The notes under the pieces were generated by a model that was not told the origin of the DNA, made no database searches, and was given only the letters and a program-made list of their open reading frames with translations. A program made the translations under genes and the position numbers. From assembly GCF_022712275.1 (NCBI RefSeq), contig NZ_JALAGU010000008.1, positions 29,920 to 93,919 on the forward strand: DNA of 64,000 bases, written 5' to 3'. This DNA comes from Corynebacterium sp. GTDB taxonomy: Bacteria; Actinomycetota; Actinomycetes; Mycobacteriales; Mycobacteriaceae. Positions 14,552 to 23,346 of the stretch are shown piece after piece. How positions within the stretch are numbered: the first letter of the stretch is position 1; the number at the start of each line of letters is the position of its first letter.

Positions 14552-16150
14552 CTACTTCTTGCCGAAGTCGAGATTGTCGAGGTCGACGTTCTCGAACCCC
14601 GGGGGCATCTGCTGCTGCATCTTCTGCAGGTCGGCCATCGACGGCATACCGCCCCCCATACCCGGCATTCCGCCACCCATTCCGGGCATGCCCGGCATAC
14701 CCTGCGGCATGCGCTGCTGACCGCCGCCCTTCTTCGCGGGCTTGCGCTTGCCGTTCTTGCCCTTGCGCCCCTTCGGCTTCTTCTTCGTCGCCGAACGGTT
14801 CATGCCGCCCATGCCCATCTGCCCGGCCATCCTGCCCATCATCTTCTTCGCTTCGAAGAAGCGGTTGACCAGCTGGTTCACCTCGGAGACTGCGACACCG
14901 GAACCGTTGGCGATGCGCTTACGGCGCGAGGCGTTGAGGATGTTCGGGTCCTGACGCTCCGCCGGGGTCATACCGCGGATGATCGCCTGGATGCGGTCGA
15001 GCTGCCCCTCGTCGACGTTGTCGGCCATCTGGCTCATCTGCTTGCCGCCGGGCAGCATCTTGAGGACGTTGCCCAGCGGACCCATCCGGCGGATCATCAT
15101 CATCTGCTCGAGGAAGTCCTCGAGGGTGAGTTCGCCGGACGCCATACGCTGGGCGGCGGTCTCGGCCTTCTCCTGGTCCATGACCTGCTCGGCCTGCTCG
15201 ATGAGGGTGAGCACGTCACCCATGCCGAGGATCCGGTTGGCCATACGGTCCGGGTGGAAGACGTCGAAGTCCTCGAGCTTCTCACCGGTGGACGCGAAGA
15301 GGATGGGCTTGCCGGTGACCTCACGGATCGACAGGGCGGCGCCACCACGGGCATCACCGTCGAGCTTGGTGAGGACGACGCCGGTGAAGTCGACACCGTC
15401 ACGGAAGGCTTCCGCGGTGGTGACGGCGTCCTGACCGATCATCGCGTCGATGACGAAGAGGACCTCGTCGGGGTTGACCGCGTCGCGGATGTTCCGCGCC
15501 TGGGTCATGAGCTCCTCGTCGATGCCGAGGCGACCGGCGGTATCGATGATGACCACGTCATGCTTGGTGCGGGCGGCCTCCTCGATACCGGCCTGGGCCA
15601 CGGCGACCGGGTCACCGTGACTGGTGCCCATCTCGTGGTCGAGGGAGTCGAGCGAGGTGCCCGGGTCAGGGGCGAAGGTGGTGACGTCGGCGCGCTCACC
15701 GACGATCTGGAGCTGCTGGACCGCGCCCGGACGCTGCAGGTCACAGGCGACCAGCATCGGGGTGTGCCCCTGCTTGACCAGGTGCTTGGCCAGCTTTCCG
15801 GCCAGCGTGGTCTTACCGGCACCCTGCAGACCGGCGAGCATGATCACGGTCGGCGGGTTCTTCGCCAGGTTGAGCCGACGGGTCTCACCGCCGAGAATCT
15901 CCTTGAGCTCCTCGTCGACGATCTTGATGACCTGCTGGGCGGGGTTGAGTGCCTCGGAGACGACGACACCGTTGGCGCGCTCCTTGACCCGCTTGATGAA
16001 GCCACGGACCACGGTCAGCGAGACATCGGCCTCGAGCAGGGCGAGCCGGATCTCCCGCGCGGTGGCGTTGATGTCGGCTTCGGTCAGCCGGCCTTTGTCC
16101 CGCAGCCCCTTGAGGGCGCCTGCGAGGCGGTCTGACAAGGACTCAAACAC
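14552..16150 (-). CDS. ffh: Signal recognition particle protein Ffh (SRP54)
   Basis: GTPase that binds nascent signal sequences with 4.5S RNA and docks on FtsY. 532 residues: N domain, then the G domain with GLQGAGKTTLAGKLAKHL (G1), the VACDLQRPGAVQQL block, DTAGRLGIDEELM (G3) and TKLDGDARGGAAL (G4/closing), and a C-terminal M domain from about residue 300. The tail is Met/Gly/Pro-rich (GMPGMPGMGGGMPGMGGGMP), typical of actinobacterial Ffh. ffh lies in the same neighbourhood as its receptor ftsY with amtB between. No 4.5S RNA gene was seen in the window. Confidence 0.98.
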   Translation of the reverse strand: MFESLSDRLAGALKGLRDKGRLTEADINATAREIRLALLEADVSLTVVRGFIKRVKERANGVVVSEALNPAQQVIKIVDEELKEILGGETRRLNLAKNPPTVIMLAGLQGAGKTTLAGKLAKHLVKQGHTPMLVACDLQRPGAVQQLQIVGERADVTTFAPDPGTSLDSLDHEMGTSHGDPVAVAQAGIEEAARTKHDVVIIDTAGRLGIDEELMTQARNIRDAVNPDEVLFVIDAMIGQDAVTTAEAFRDGVDFTGVVLTKLDGDARGGAALSIREVTGKPILFASTGEKLEDFDVFHPDRMANRILGMGDVLTLIEQAEQVMDQEKAETAAQRMASGELTLEDFLEQMMMIRRMGPLGNVLKMLPGGKQMSQMADNVDEGQLDRIQAIIRGMTPAERQDPNILNASRRKRIANGSGVAVSEVNQLVNRFFEAKKMMGRMAGQMGMGGMNRSATKKKPKGRKGKNGKRKPAKKGGGQQRMPQGMPGMPGMGGGMPGMGGGMPSMADLQKMQQQMPPGFENVDLDNLDFGKK

Positions 16151-16293
16151 TGTGGAACTACTCCCTTGGGACTACAGATTTCGGACCCCACCACAGTACC
16201 CGGTGTCGACGGGGCGGCACATTCGGAGGGGCCGGAAGTTGCGCCATCATCACTCATGGACCCGGGTCTCAGCCATCGGAGAAGGACACCGAC

Positions 16294-16359
16294 CCACCAG
16301 AACCCGGCACAGATCCCGCGAACTGCGTGGTTCGCGGGATCTGTACCGGGTTCCGGTGG
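16294..16359. other. 66-nt near-perfect inverted repeat between ffh and amtB
   Basis: CCACC, AGAACCCGG, CACAGATCCCGCGAAC / loop TGCGTG / GTTCGCGGGATCTGT, ACCGGGTTC, CGGTGG form a hairpin of roughly 28 base pairs with few mismatches. It lies 35 nt downstream of the amtB stop and lacks a T-tract in the minus direction. It could end amtB transcription as a U-less terminator, or be a REP-like element. The rest of the 244-nt gap shows nothing recognisable. Confidence 0.6.
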
Positions 16360-16394
16360 TTTCACGGGCCCGACAGGAGGCCGGGTGCGGAGCG

Positions 16395-17753
16395 TCAGCC
16401 CTTCGTGGCGACCCCCGCTGCGTCCTGCTCAGCCTCCAGGGCGGTGAGGTCACCGTCGTCGGAGTAGGCCGACTCGGAATGCAGGACGGAGTCGATACCG
16501 GCGACCTCGTCATTGCCGGAGATACGCCAGCCCATGGTCTTCTTCAGGATGATGCCGATGACAGCGGTGACGATCGCGGTGTAGACCAGCGCGACCACGG
16601 CGATGACGATCTGGACGATAAACAGCTTGAAGCCGTCTCCGCCACCACCGGTGAGCAGGCCGTCGTCGGTGGCCAGCAGGCCGATACCGACGGTGCCCCA
16701 CAGGCCGGCGACGAGGTGGACGCCGACGACGTCGAGGGAGTCGTCGAACTTGAACTTGTACTTCAGGCCGACACCCACCGCGGCGAGGGCACCACCGACG
16801 GCACCGAGGATGATCGCGGTGACCGGGGTGAGGTTACCGGCGGCCGGGGTGACCGCGACCAGACCGGCGACGACACCGGACGCCGCGCCCAGGGAGGTGA
16901 CGTGCTTGTCACGCAGCTGCTCGACCAGGAGCCAGCCGAGCATCGCGGCACAGGTGGCGACAGTGGTGTTGAGCCAGGCCAAGCCGGCGTCCCCGTTGGC
17001 GCCGAAGGCGGAACCGCCGTTGAAACCGAACCAGCCGAACCACAGCAGAGCCGCACCGAGCATGACCAGCGGGAGGTTGTGCGGACGGGCGTCGGACTTC
17101 ATGAAGGAACGGGAGCGGCCGATGATCAGGGCGAGGATCAGGGCGGCCATACCGGCGTTGATGTGGACGACCGTACCGCCGGCGAAGTCGATCGGGGCGA
17201 TGTCCGCCTCACCGTCGGTGCTGCCGAACATCATCGCGGCGATGCCGTCCTCGGAGTCGGACAGGAAGCCGCCACCCCAGACCATGTGTGCCAGGGGGAA
17301 GTAGGCCAGGGTGACCCAGATGCCGGCGAAGACCATCCAGGTGGAGAACTTCACGCGGTTGGCCAGGGAGCCGGAGATGATCGCCACAGTGATCACGGCG
17401 AAGGTCAGCTGGAATCCGATGTCGATGACATTCGCGTACCCGGCCGCACCCACGATGTAGTTACCGGCGTCATCGGTGATCGAGTCCTTCAGCCCGAAGA
17501 ACTCGAAGGGGTTGGCGAACCAGCCGCCCACCGATTCGGTGCCGTAGGACATCGACCAGCCCCAGAGGACGTAGATCACGCCCACCAGTCCCAGGGTGCC
17601 GAAGGACATCATCATCATGTTGATCGCGGACTTCTGGCGGGACATGCCGCCGTAGAACAGCGCGAGCGCCGGGGTCATGAGCAGCACGAGAGCTGCACTC
17701 ATCAGCATCCAGGCAGAGTCACCGGTGGCGGTCACCATTTCCTCTGGGGTCAT
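16395..17753 (-). CDS. amtB: Ammonium transporter AmtB
   Basis: Trimeric membrane channel for ammonium uptake. 452 residues with about 11 transmembrane helices. Family blocks: WMLMSAALVLLMTPALALFYGGM near the N-terminus, DFAGGTVVHINAGMAAL with the first pore His, FGWFGFNGGSAFG, and GVHLVAGLWGTVGIGLLA with the second pore His. The ATG follows GAGGAG. The C-terminal tail (about 40 residues, acidic) is the part that PII proteins touch in other species. No glnK or glnD follows, unlike the amtB-glnK-glnD operon known from C. glutamicum; ffh is next instead. Confidence 0.97.
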   Translation of the reverse strand: MTPEEMVTATGDSAWMLMSAALVLLMTPALALFYGGMSRQKSAINMMMMSFGTLGLVGVIYVLWGWSMSYGTESVGGWFANPFEFFGLKDSITDDAGNYIVGAAGYANVIDIGFQLTFAVITVAIISGSLANRVKFSTWMVFAGIWVTLAYFPLAHMVWGGGFLSDSEDGIAAMMFGSTDGEADIAPIDFAGGTVVHINAGMAALILALIIGRSRSFMKSDARPHNLPLVMLGAALLWFGWFGFNGGSAFGANGDAGLAWLNTTVATCAAMLGWLLVEQLRDKHVTSLGAASGVVAGLVAVTPAAGNLTPVTAIILGAVGGALAAVGVGLKYKFKFDDSLDVVGVHLVAGLWGTVGIGLLATDDGLLTGGGGDGFKLFIVQIVIAVVALVYTAIVTAVIGIILKKTMGWRISGNDEVAGIDSVLHSESAYSDDGDLTALEAEQDAAGVATKG

Positions 17754-17874
17754 TGTCCATCTCCTCGGGATCGTTAGCGCCGGCGTCGGCTACCGGCCAC
17801 AGGAGACAGTCAAATGCAGCCGTGTTTCACGGGTCCGCCCCTGAAGATTTCGTACACGTGAAATGAGACGAGGC

Positions 17875-17905
17875 CGCCGTTACAGGATCGTTTCCTGCGA
17901 CGGCG
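17875..17905 (-). terminator. Hairpin downstream of ftsY
   Basis: CGCCGT-TA-CAGGA-TCGTT-TCCTG-CG-ACGGCG forms a two-part stem 48 nt after the ftsY stop. Nearer the stop, GGGCCT-GTC-AGGCCC (17930-17944) is a second short stem. Neither has a U-tract, so terminator function is tentative. The rest of the 199-nt gap to amtB shows no gene. Confidence 0.4.
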
Positions 17906-17952
17906 ACCTCGGTCACGCATCTGACATCAGGGCCTGTCAGGCCCCGGGACTG

Positions 17953-19416
17953 CTACCCCAGCAGCGCATCCACGAAGCTCTCGACCTCGAAGGGGGCGAG
18001 ATCGTCCGCGCCCTCTCCCAGTCCGACGAGCTTCACGGGGACGCCGAGTTCCTCCTGCACCTGGAAGACGATGCCTCCCTTGGCGGAGCCGTCGAGCTTG
18101 GTCAGGGCGACACCGGAGATGTCGACGACGTCGCGGAAGGTACGGGCCTGCATCAGGCCGTTCTGCCCGACGGTGGCGTCGAGCACGAGGATGACCTCGT
18201 CGACCTTGGCCTTCTTCTCGACGACACGCTTGACCTTGCCGAGCTGGTCCATGAGGCCGACGGAGGTGTGCAGGCGTCCGGCGGTGTCGACTACCACGAC
18301 ATCGACTCCCTCGTCGACGCCACGGGCGACGGCGTCGAAGGCGACGGACGCCGGGTCTGCGCCTTCCTTGCCACGGACGGTCTCGGCACCGACGCGGCGT
18401 CCCCAGGTCTCGAGCTGGTCGGCCGCGGCGGCACGGAAGGTGTCGGCCGCACCCAGCAGGACGCTGTGCCCCATGCCGACGAGGACGCGGGACAGTTTGC
18501 CGGTGGTGGTGGTCTTGCCGGTGCCGTTGACGCCCACCACCATGATGACGGCGGGCTTACCGTCGTAGGGCATGGCGTGGATGGAGCGGTCGAGTTCGGG
18601 ACGGGCGGCCTCGATAAGGCACTCGCGTAGCATCGCGCGGGCCTGGGCCTCGCTCTCGACACCCTCGGTGGCGATCCGGTCGCGCAGCTTCTCGACGACG
18701 GCGACGGTGGTCTTGGTACCGAGATCGGCCATGATCAGCGTGTCCTCGATCTCCTCCCAGGCGTCCTCGTCGAGGTCGCCGGCGGACAGAATACCGAGGA
18801 CGCCGCGTCCGATGACGTTCTGGGACTTGGAGAGGCTGCCGCGCAGTCGGCCGAGACGACCCTCGACCGGGGCGATCTCCTCGACCGGTGCAGCTGCGGG
18901 AGCGGACCCGGGACTCGGTTCGGGTTCAACCTCGGGCTCCGACTCTGCCTCAGGCTCGGGCTCCGGCTCGGGCTCCGGCTCGGCTTCCGGCTCGACAATC
19001 TCAGGCTCCGGTTCCTGCTCAGCCCCAGGTTCTGCCTCAACAGGCTCCGGCGCTGCCTCCTGCTCAGGGGCAGGCTCGGGAGTGGGTTCCGGCTCAGGCT
19101 CGACCTCGGGCTCTGGCTCCGGGGTGGGCTCCGGAGCAGGCGTCGGCGCCGGCTTTTCCACCGGCTCCTTCTCCGGGCTCTTCCCCTCGGCGATCTTCTG
19201 CGCCTCATCGGCGAGCCCGGTGGCGGTACCGGCGCTGAAGTTGAATCCGCCCTTGGCCTCATAGTCCCCCGAGGTCGGCTTCTTCTGTTCCAGCTCCTCC
19301 TTCTTCTCGAAGGAGACCTGTTTGGTCTTCCCCCTGCGCAGCCCCAGAACGACAAGCAGCGCAATGATGACGAGGACTGCGACGACGGCGATGATGATCC
19401 AGGTGACCGAGTTCAT
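17953..19416 (-). CDS. ftsY: Signal recognition particle receptor FtsY
   Basis: SRP receptor GTPase at the membrane. ATG 19416 gives 487 residues starting MNSVTWIIIAVVAVLVII, an N-terminal transmembrane anchor as in other corynebacteria. Then comes a long (about 110 residues) Pro/Glu repeat (PEPEPEPE type) and the NG domain: GVNGTGKTTTTGKLSRVL (G1), the LGAADTFRAAAADQLE block, DTAGRLHTSVGLMDQL (G3) and TKLDGSAKGG (G4). A longer frame to 19497 lacks conservation. The PE region is an acidic linker whose length varies between species. The 1237-residue gene lies upstream. Confidence 0.97.
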   Translation of the reverse strand: MNSVTWIIIAVVAVLVIIALLVVLGLRRGKTKQVSFEKKEELEQKKPTSGDYEAKGGFNFSAGTATGLADEAQKIAEGKSPEKEPVEKPAPTPAPEPTPEPEPEVEPEPEPTPEPAPEQEAAPEPVEAEPGAEQEPEPEIVEPEAEPEPEPEPEPEAESEPEVEPEPSPGSAPAAAPVEEIAPVEGRLGRLRGSLSKSQNVIGRGVLGILSAGDLDEDAWEEIEDTLIMADLGTKTTVAVVEKLRDRIATEGVESEAQARAMLRECLIEAARPELDRSIHAMPYDGKPAVIMVVGVNGTGKTTTTGKLSRVLVGMGHSVLLGAADTFRAAAADQLETWGRRVGAETVRGKEGADPASVAFDAVARGVDEGVDVVVVDTAGRLHTSVGLMDQLGKVKRVVEKKAKVDEVILVLDATVGQNGLMQARTFRDVVDISGVALTKLDGSAKGGIVFQVQEELGVPVKLVGLGEGADDLAPFEVESFVDALLG

Positions 19417-19518
19417 GTCCCCCAGTGAATCAGAACACGCCCCCACGCGGCCACAGCACCCCCACACTGGCAGGTCACTCACTGCACCTGGGCCCACTGC
19501 GTCATGCGTTCCTCTCGG

Positions 19519-19572
19519 GCGTCATGAGAGAATCCCGGTTCAACGGGCTTTTGCGCGAGTTTCTCATGACGC
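19519..19572. other. Long inverted repeat between ftsY and the giant unknown gene
   Basis: Arms GCGTCATGAGA (19519-19529) and TCTCATGACGC (19562-19572) are perfect complements 32 nt apart, and the spacer itself contains CCCG-N6-CGGG. It lies 50 nt past the stop of the 1237-residue gene and 100 nt before ftsY. No T-tract. Either a transcript end structure or a palindromic protein-binding region; otherwise the 205-nt gap holds nothing visible. Confidence 0.5.
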
Positions 19573-19621
19573 CGCCCCAGCAATCCCACCCGGCACTCCC
19601 ACCCTGCAGGCTCTCAGAGAA

Positions 19622-22600
19622 TCAGGCCCGCCCGCGGGGCGTCCTCGGCTCACGCGGGGTGCGCGGCTGACGCGGACCACGCGGCTGGCGGGCGACGCGC
19701 CCTGCGGCAGCCTCCCCGGCACCGTCTGAGGACGCGGACGCGGCGTCCACCACATCAGCGGCACTCAAAGCTGCCTCGGCACCCTCCGCAGCGTCTGCAC
19801 CCTCCGCAGCTTCTGCAGCGTCTGCAGCGTCCGACGCGTCCGACTCCGGATCGTCCGGTCCGAAGACACCGAGCACCATGGCGTCGGCGGCGACGAGGTC
19901 ACCGGTGATGAGGTCCGGGACGATGCGCGCCAGCTGCGCCCACCCCACATACGCCGAGGTCAGCTGACCGGGCGCACCCAGGCGACCATGGGCGCGCAGG
20001 CGCGCGGCCATCGCCAGGATCATGCTGATCACCGGAGCCAGAGCCCACCGGTTGTCCGGGTTGTCGGTGTCGACGTTGTCCAGCTTGTCGAAGCGCACCC
20101 GCGCCGAGGTGAACAGCTGACGGTTGGTCTGACGGATCCGACGCAGCAGCGTCAGAGCGACCCGCAGCAGCTCCGGATCAGCCAGGATCTCATTGAGCTC
20201 CTCCCGCTGACGGAAGGTCTCGAAGACGGCGATGAGCCTCGAGTTCTCCTCCGACAGCGCGCCGGGCACCACCTTCGAGCCGGCGAAGAAGGCACCGAGG
20301 ACCGCCTCCTGCTGCTCCGGGGAGAGCTGGGCGATCTGCACCGTCGTCGCGTCGATGCAGGAGGTCTCCAGGGTCGCGTCGCGACCGGATTCGACGGTAC
20401 GGGCCAGCTCGGCACCACCGACGGTGGTCAGCCGCTGGCCGATCTCGCGACGCGCGGCGGTGTCCTCGTCGTCGGTGGCGGCCAGCTCACCGAGGATCTC
20501 CAGGGCAGCGATCCAGGCGACACCAGGATTCGGGTCGGCCTCGTCGGTGCGCAGCGGTGCGTGGACCAGGCCGGAGAGGATGAACTGCGCCGGCCGGTCC
20601 GTGGAGGGCACCAGCGACCGGGACATCGCCCGCAGTGACTCCCGCGGGTGGCGGGACAGGGCGGCACGCATGGACTCGCCCGCGGCGTCCGGCGCTCCAC
20701 CGGACAGCCAGCCGGCCAGCACATCCCACAGGGTCGTGAGGACGTCGATGTCGTCGGGGGCCTCGTCGGATTCACCCGCGAGGAAGGCGGACAGCCGGGT
20801 CCACGGGCCGTCCTCGTCGGGACGCGCGTGGCCGGGGGCCTCGACACGGATCGCCGCAGGCCCGGGCGTCGCCGGGGCGTGCAGGCCGCTGAACCGGTCA
20901 CCGGCGAACAGCTGCACCTTCAGTGGGCCGGCGTCGCAGAACTCCGCCGGCACCGTGGCCGTCGCGCCGCCCTCGGCGAACATGACGGTGACCGCGGACT
21001 GCCACGGTGCGGTGAGTTGCCACACCCATGCGCCGACGGGCCGGTCGGTCAGGGCGACCGGCGTCGGAGTCACCGTCAGCACACCGTCGACGAGCTCGGC
21101 GGTCCGTTCCACCGAGGGGGTGAAGGACGCCAGGCGCACCGAGTGCTTCCGGCCGTCGGCGATGAACTCCAGCTCGCAGGAGCCTTCGCGCAGCATCGCC
21201 AGCGACCCCGCCAGCGGCTTGAGGGAGATGGACCAGGTCACGGCGTCAACGGTCCCGAGACGCAGGGTCCGCACCGCGCTACCGTGGTGGTCGCGGATGA
21301 CCAGCACGGGCTTTTCGACGGGCAGACCGGGGCGGATCCGGAACCGGGTGGTGGTGTCCACGGCGTCCGCGGAGAGCACCATGGACTCGGTGCGCCACAT
21401 CGGGTCCTCGCCGATGAGCGGCAGCTGGTAGCGCAGCCGCGGCGGTTCGACGACCAACGGCAGGGCGTCGCCGGCGTCGGTCTCGGCGATGACCTGGACC
21501 TGCTTCTCCCCCGGCCCCAGATCCACGGAACCGGCGATGATCAGCGGCTTGTCGCCGCCGCGGAAGTTCACGGTCACCGGAGACAGGCCGGTGAGACGGG
21601 CCAGGCGCGGCGATTCGGGTGCCTCGACCTGGAGACCTTCGACGATGGCGTACTCGTGGCGGAAGGACTCGTTGCGCGGGCCGCGCATGCGGACCAGGTA
21701 CTCACCCACCCAGGGGGTGTCGTAGGCCTCCGGGTCGAAGACATCGAACAGGCCACCTTCGGCCGGGACTTCCAGCGGCTCCTCCTCGGTGACCTCTTCG
21801 CCGGTCTCGTCGGGGCCCGCCCAGGAACTCACCGACAGGAACCAGATCTCCGGGGCCCCGGAGACAGTCGGCGGGAACACTGCCTGCAGGCTCTCGGTGT
21901 GCACCGGCAGTCCACCGAGGGAGCGCACACCGGGGGCCGGATCGTCGGGCTCGTGGAAGACGACGCGCTGACGGGGGTCGACGCACCGGATCTTCCCCAT
22001 CGCCGGGCGTGCCACCCCGGGTCGGTCGATGTGCAGGGAGACGGCGTCCGCCAGGTCGATGTCACGGATCACCCAGCCGTCCCACGTCTTGACGGGACGT
22101 TCGGCGATCACGGGAAGCGGCACGTCACGGACGGCGTCGACGGCGGTGGCGTCCGCCGGGCAGACGACGAGGACGCGGTCATGGTGCAGGGACACCCGGT
22201 CGGTGAGGTCCTTGCCACGCCGGGTGAAGACGAGCGCCGGGTCGGTCTCGTCGACCCCGTTGACGACCCAGGAGTCGTCGTGGGTCAGATCGCGGACGCC
22301 GATCTCGCGGACCGGATGGCGCACCGGGATGTCGAGGATACCGGTGACGGCACTGCCTGGGACATCGGCGCGACGGGTACGGAATCCGGCCGGACGGCCC
22401 TCGATGTCGACGTGCCAGCGGACCTCACCGTCACCGTCCTCCGCCAGGGGGACCTCGGGCAGACGCAGTACGGTGCGCTGGCGGGCCAGGTCGAGGGCCA
22501 GACGCGGCCGGTCTTCACGGGAACCGACACCGACACGGTGACGCCGGGCGGTGGTACCCGCGGGACGCTCGGAGAGTTCCTCGATGACGTCCTCGAGGAT

Positions 22601-23335
22601 CAGCGGCGGGACGCCGTCCACGGCGTCTGCCTCCAGGCCGTGCCGCCAGTGACCGGGGTGTTCGGCGACATAGCGGACGACGCGCACGACCGGGGCGATG
22701 AGGTCGGCGGCCAGTGCGGGCAGTACCGCACACATCGGGCCGGCCTGCAGCGACTCGGTCGCCAGGACAGCGGCCACGGCAGCTGCTTCGGCGTCCGCGT
22801 CCTCCTCGGCGATGCCGTCGAGACGTCGGGTGTCGATGAGCTCGATGAGCTCGGGGATCCAGTCGGTGGCCAGACCGATGTGGGCGAACAGTCGGCCGGT
22901 CTCACCGTCGGATCCGGTCGCGGCGATGTCCACCGGGTCAAGGCCGGCGGCGGTGAGCAGATCGGCGTAGGTGTCGGGGCTGACCAGGGCGATGCGCTCC
23001 GGGGTGGGTTCCAGTCCGAGACCGGACCAGAACTCGGCGGAGAGTTCCGCGACGGTGTTCAGCCGTGCGGCACGGAACAGGAGGGTGGAGGCGGTCAGTG
23101 CCGGGCAGGTGGCCAGCAGCGCCGCCTCATCCCCGCCTGCGTCGATCTGCCGGGACAGGAAGGTGCCGTAGAAGGTGGTGAGCCGTTCGAGTTCGTCGCC
23201 GTTGATGTCGAGGCGGACGAAGATGGCGGGGTCACCGGGGAGCTCGCCGAGACGACGGGCGAGATCCACCTCGGTGCTCGAGGCCCAGGCAAGGAGGGAA
23301 TCGGACAGGTCTGCAATTGGGCTCGGTGCACTCAC
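19622..23335 (-). CDS. Large conserved protein of unknown function between smc and ftsY
   Basis: 1237 residues starting MSAPSPIADLSDSLLAWASS at a GTG 11 nt after the smc stop, so it is cotranscribed with smc. I recognise no catalytic motif. The N-terminal third (1-270) is mainly helical. The middle (about 280-850) is rich in beta-strand patterns with repeated short units that look like several beta-sandwich domains (for example WDGWVIRDIDLADAVSLHID; VQVIAETDAGDALPLVVEPP). The next part (about 860-1160) is helical. The last 70 residues are low-complexity: an Ala/Asp/Glu-rich stretch, then an Arg/Pro tail (PRQPRTPREPRTPRGRA). From memory, a similarly large unknown gene lies between ftsY and smc in C. 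glutamicum. Function not assigned. Confidence 0.85.
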   Translation of the reverse strand: MSAPSPIADLSDSLLAWASSTEVDLARRLGELPGDPAIFVRLDINGDELERLTTFYGTFLSRQIDAGGDEAALLATCPALTASTLLFRAARLNTVAELSAEFWSGLGLEPTPERIALVSPDTYADLLTAAGLDPVDIAATGSDGETGRLFAHIGLATDWIPELIELIDTRRLDGIAEEDADAEAAAVAAVLATESLQAGPMCAVLPALAADLIAPVVRVVRYVAEHPGHWRHGLEADAVDGVPPLILEDVIEELSERPAGTTARRHRVGVGSREDRPRLALDLARQRTVLRLPEVPLAEDGDGEVRWHVDIEGRPAGFRTRRADVPGSAVTGILDIPVRHPVREIGVRDLTHDDSWVVNGVDETDPALVFTRRGKDLTDRVSLHHDRVLVVCPADATAVDAVRDVPLPVIAERPVKTWDGWVIRDIDLADAVSLHIDRPGVARPAMGKIRCVDPRQRVVFHEPDDPAPGVRSLGGLPVHTESLQAVFPPTVSGAPEIWFLSVSSWAGPDETGEEVTEEEPLEVPAEGGLFDVFDPEAYDTPWVGEYLVRMRGPRNESFRHEYAIVEGLQVEAPESPRLARLTGLSPVTVNFRGGDKPLIIAGSVDLGPGEKQVQVIAETDAGDALPLVVEPPRLRYQLPLIGEDPMWRTESMVLSADAVDTTTRFRIRPGLPVEKPVLVIRDHHGSAVRTLRLGTVDAVTWSISLKPLAGSLAMLREGSCELEFIADGRKHSVRLASFTPSVERTAELVDGVLTVTPTPVALTDRPVGAWVWQLTAPWQSAVTVMFAEGGATATVPAEFCDAGPLKVQLFAGDRFSGLHAPATPGPAAIRVEAPGHARPDEDGPWTRLSAFLAGESDEAPDDIDVLTTLWDVLAGWLSGGAPDAAGESMRAALSRHPRESLRAMSRSLVPSTDRPAQFILSGLVHAPLRTDEADPNPGVAWIAALEILGELAATDDEDTAARREIGQRLTTVGGAELARTVESGRDATLETSCIDATTVQIAQLSPEQQEAVLGAFFAGSKVVPGALSEENSRLIAVFETFRQREELNEILADPELLRVALTLLRRIRQTNRQLFTSARVRFDKLDNVDTDNPDNRWALAPVISMILAMAARLRAHGRLGAPGQLTSAYVGWAQLARIVPDLITGDLVAADAMVLGVFGPDDPESDASDAADAAEAAEGADAAEGAEAALSAADVVDAASASSDGAGEAAAGRVARQPRGPRQPRTPREPRTPRGRA

Positions 23336-23346
23336 GACGACCCATT

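Noticed and set aside
17874..17905. GTTAC-N6-GTTTC upstream of amtB as a GlnR box
   Set aside because: It is fully explained as part of a stem-loop behind ftsY and lies more than 120 nt from amtB; half-site order is also wrong.
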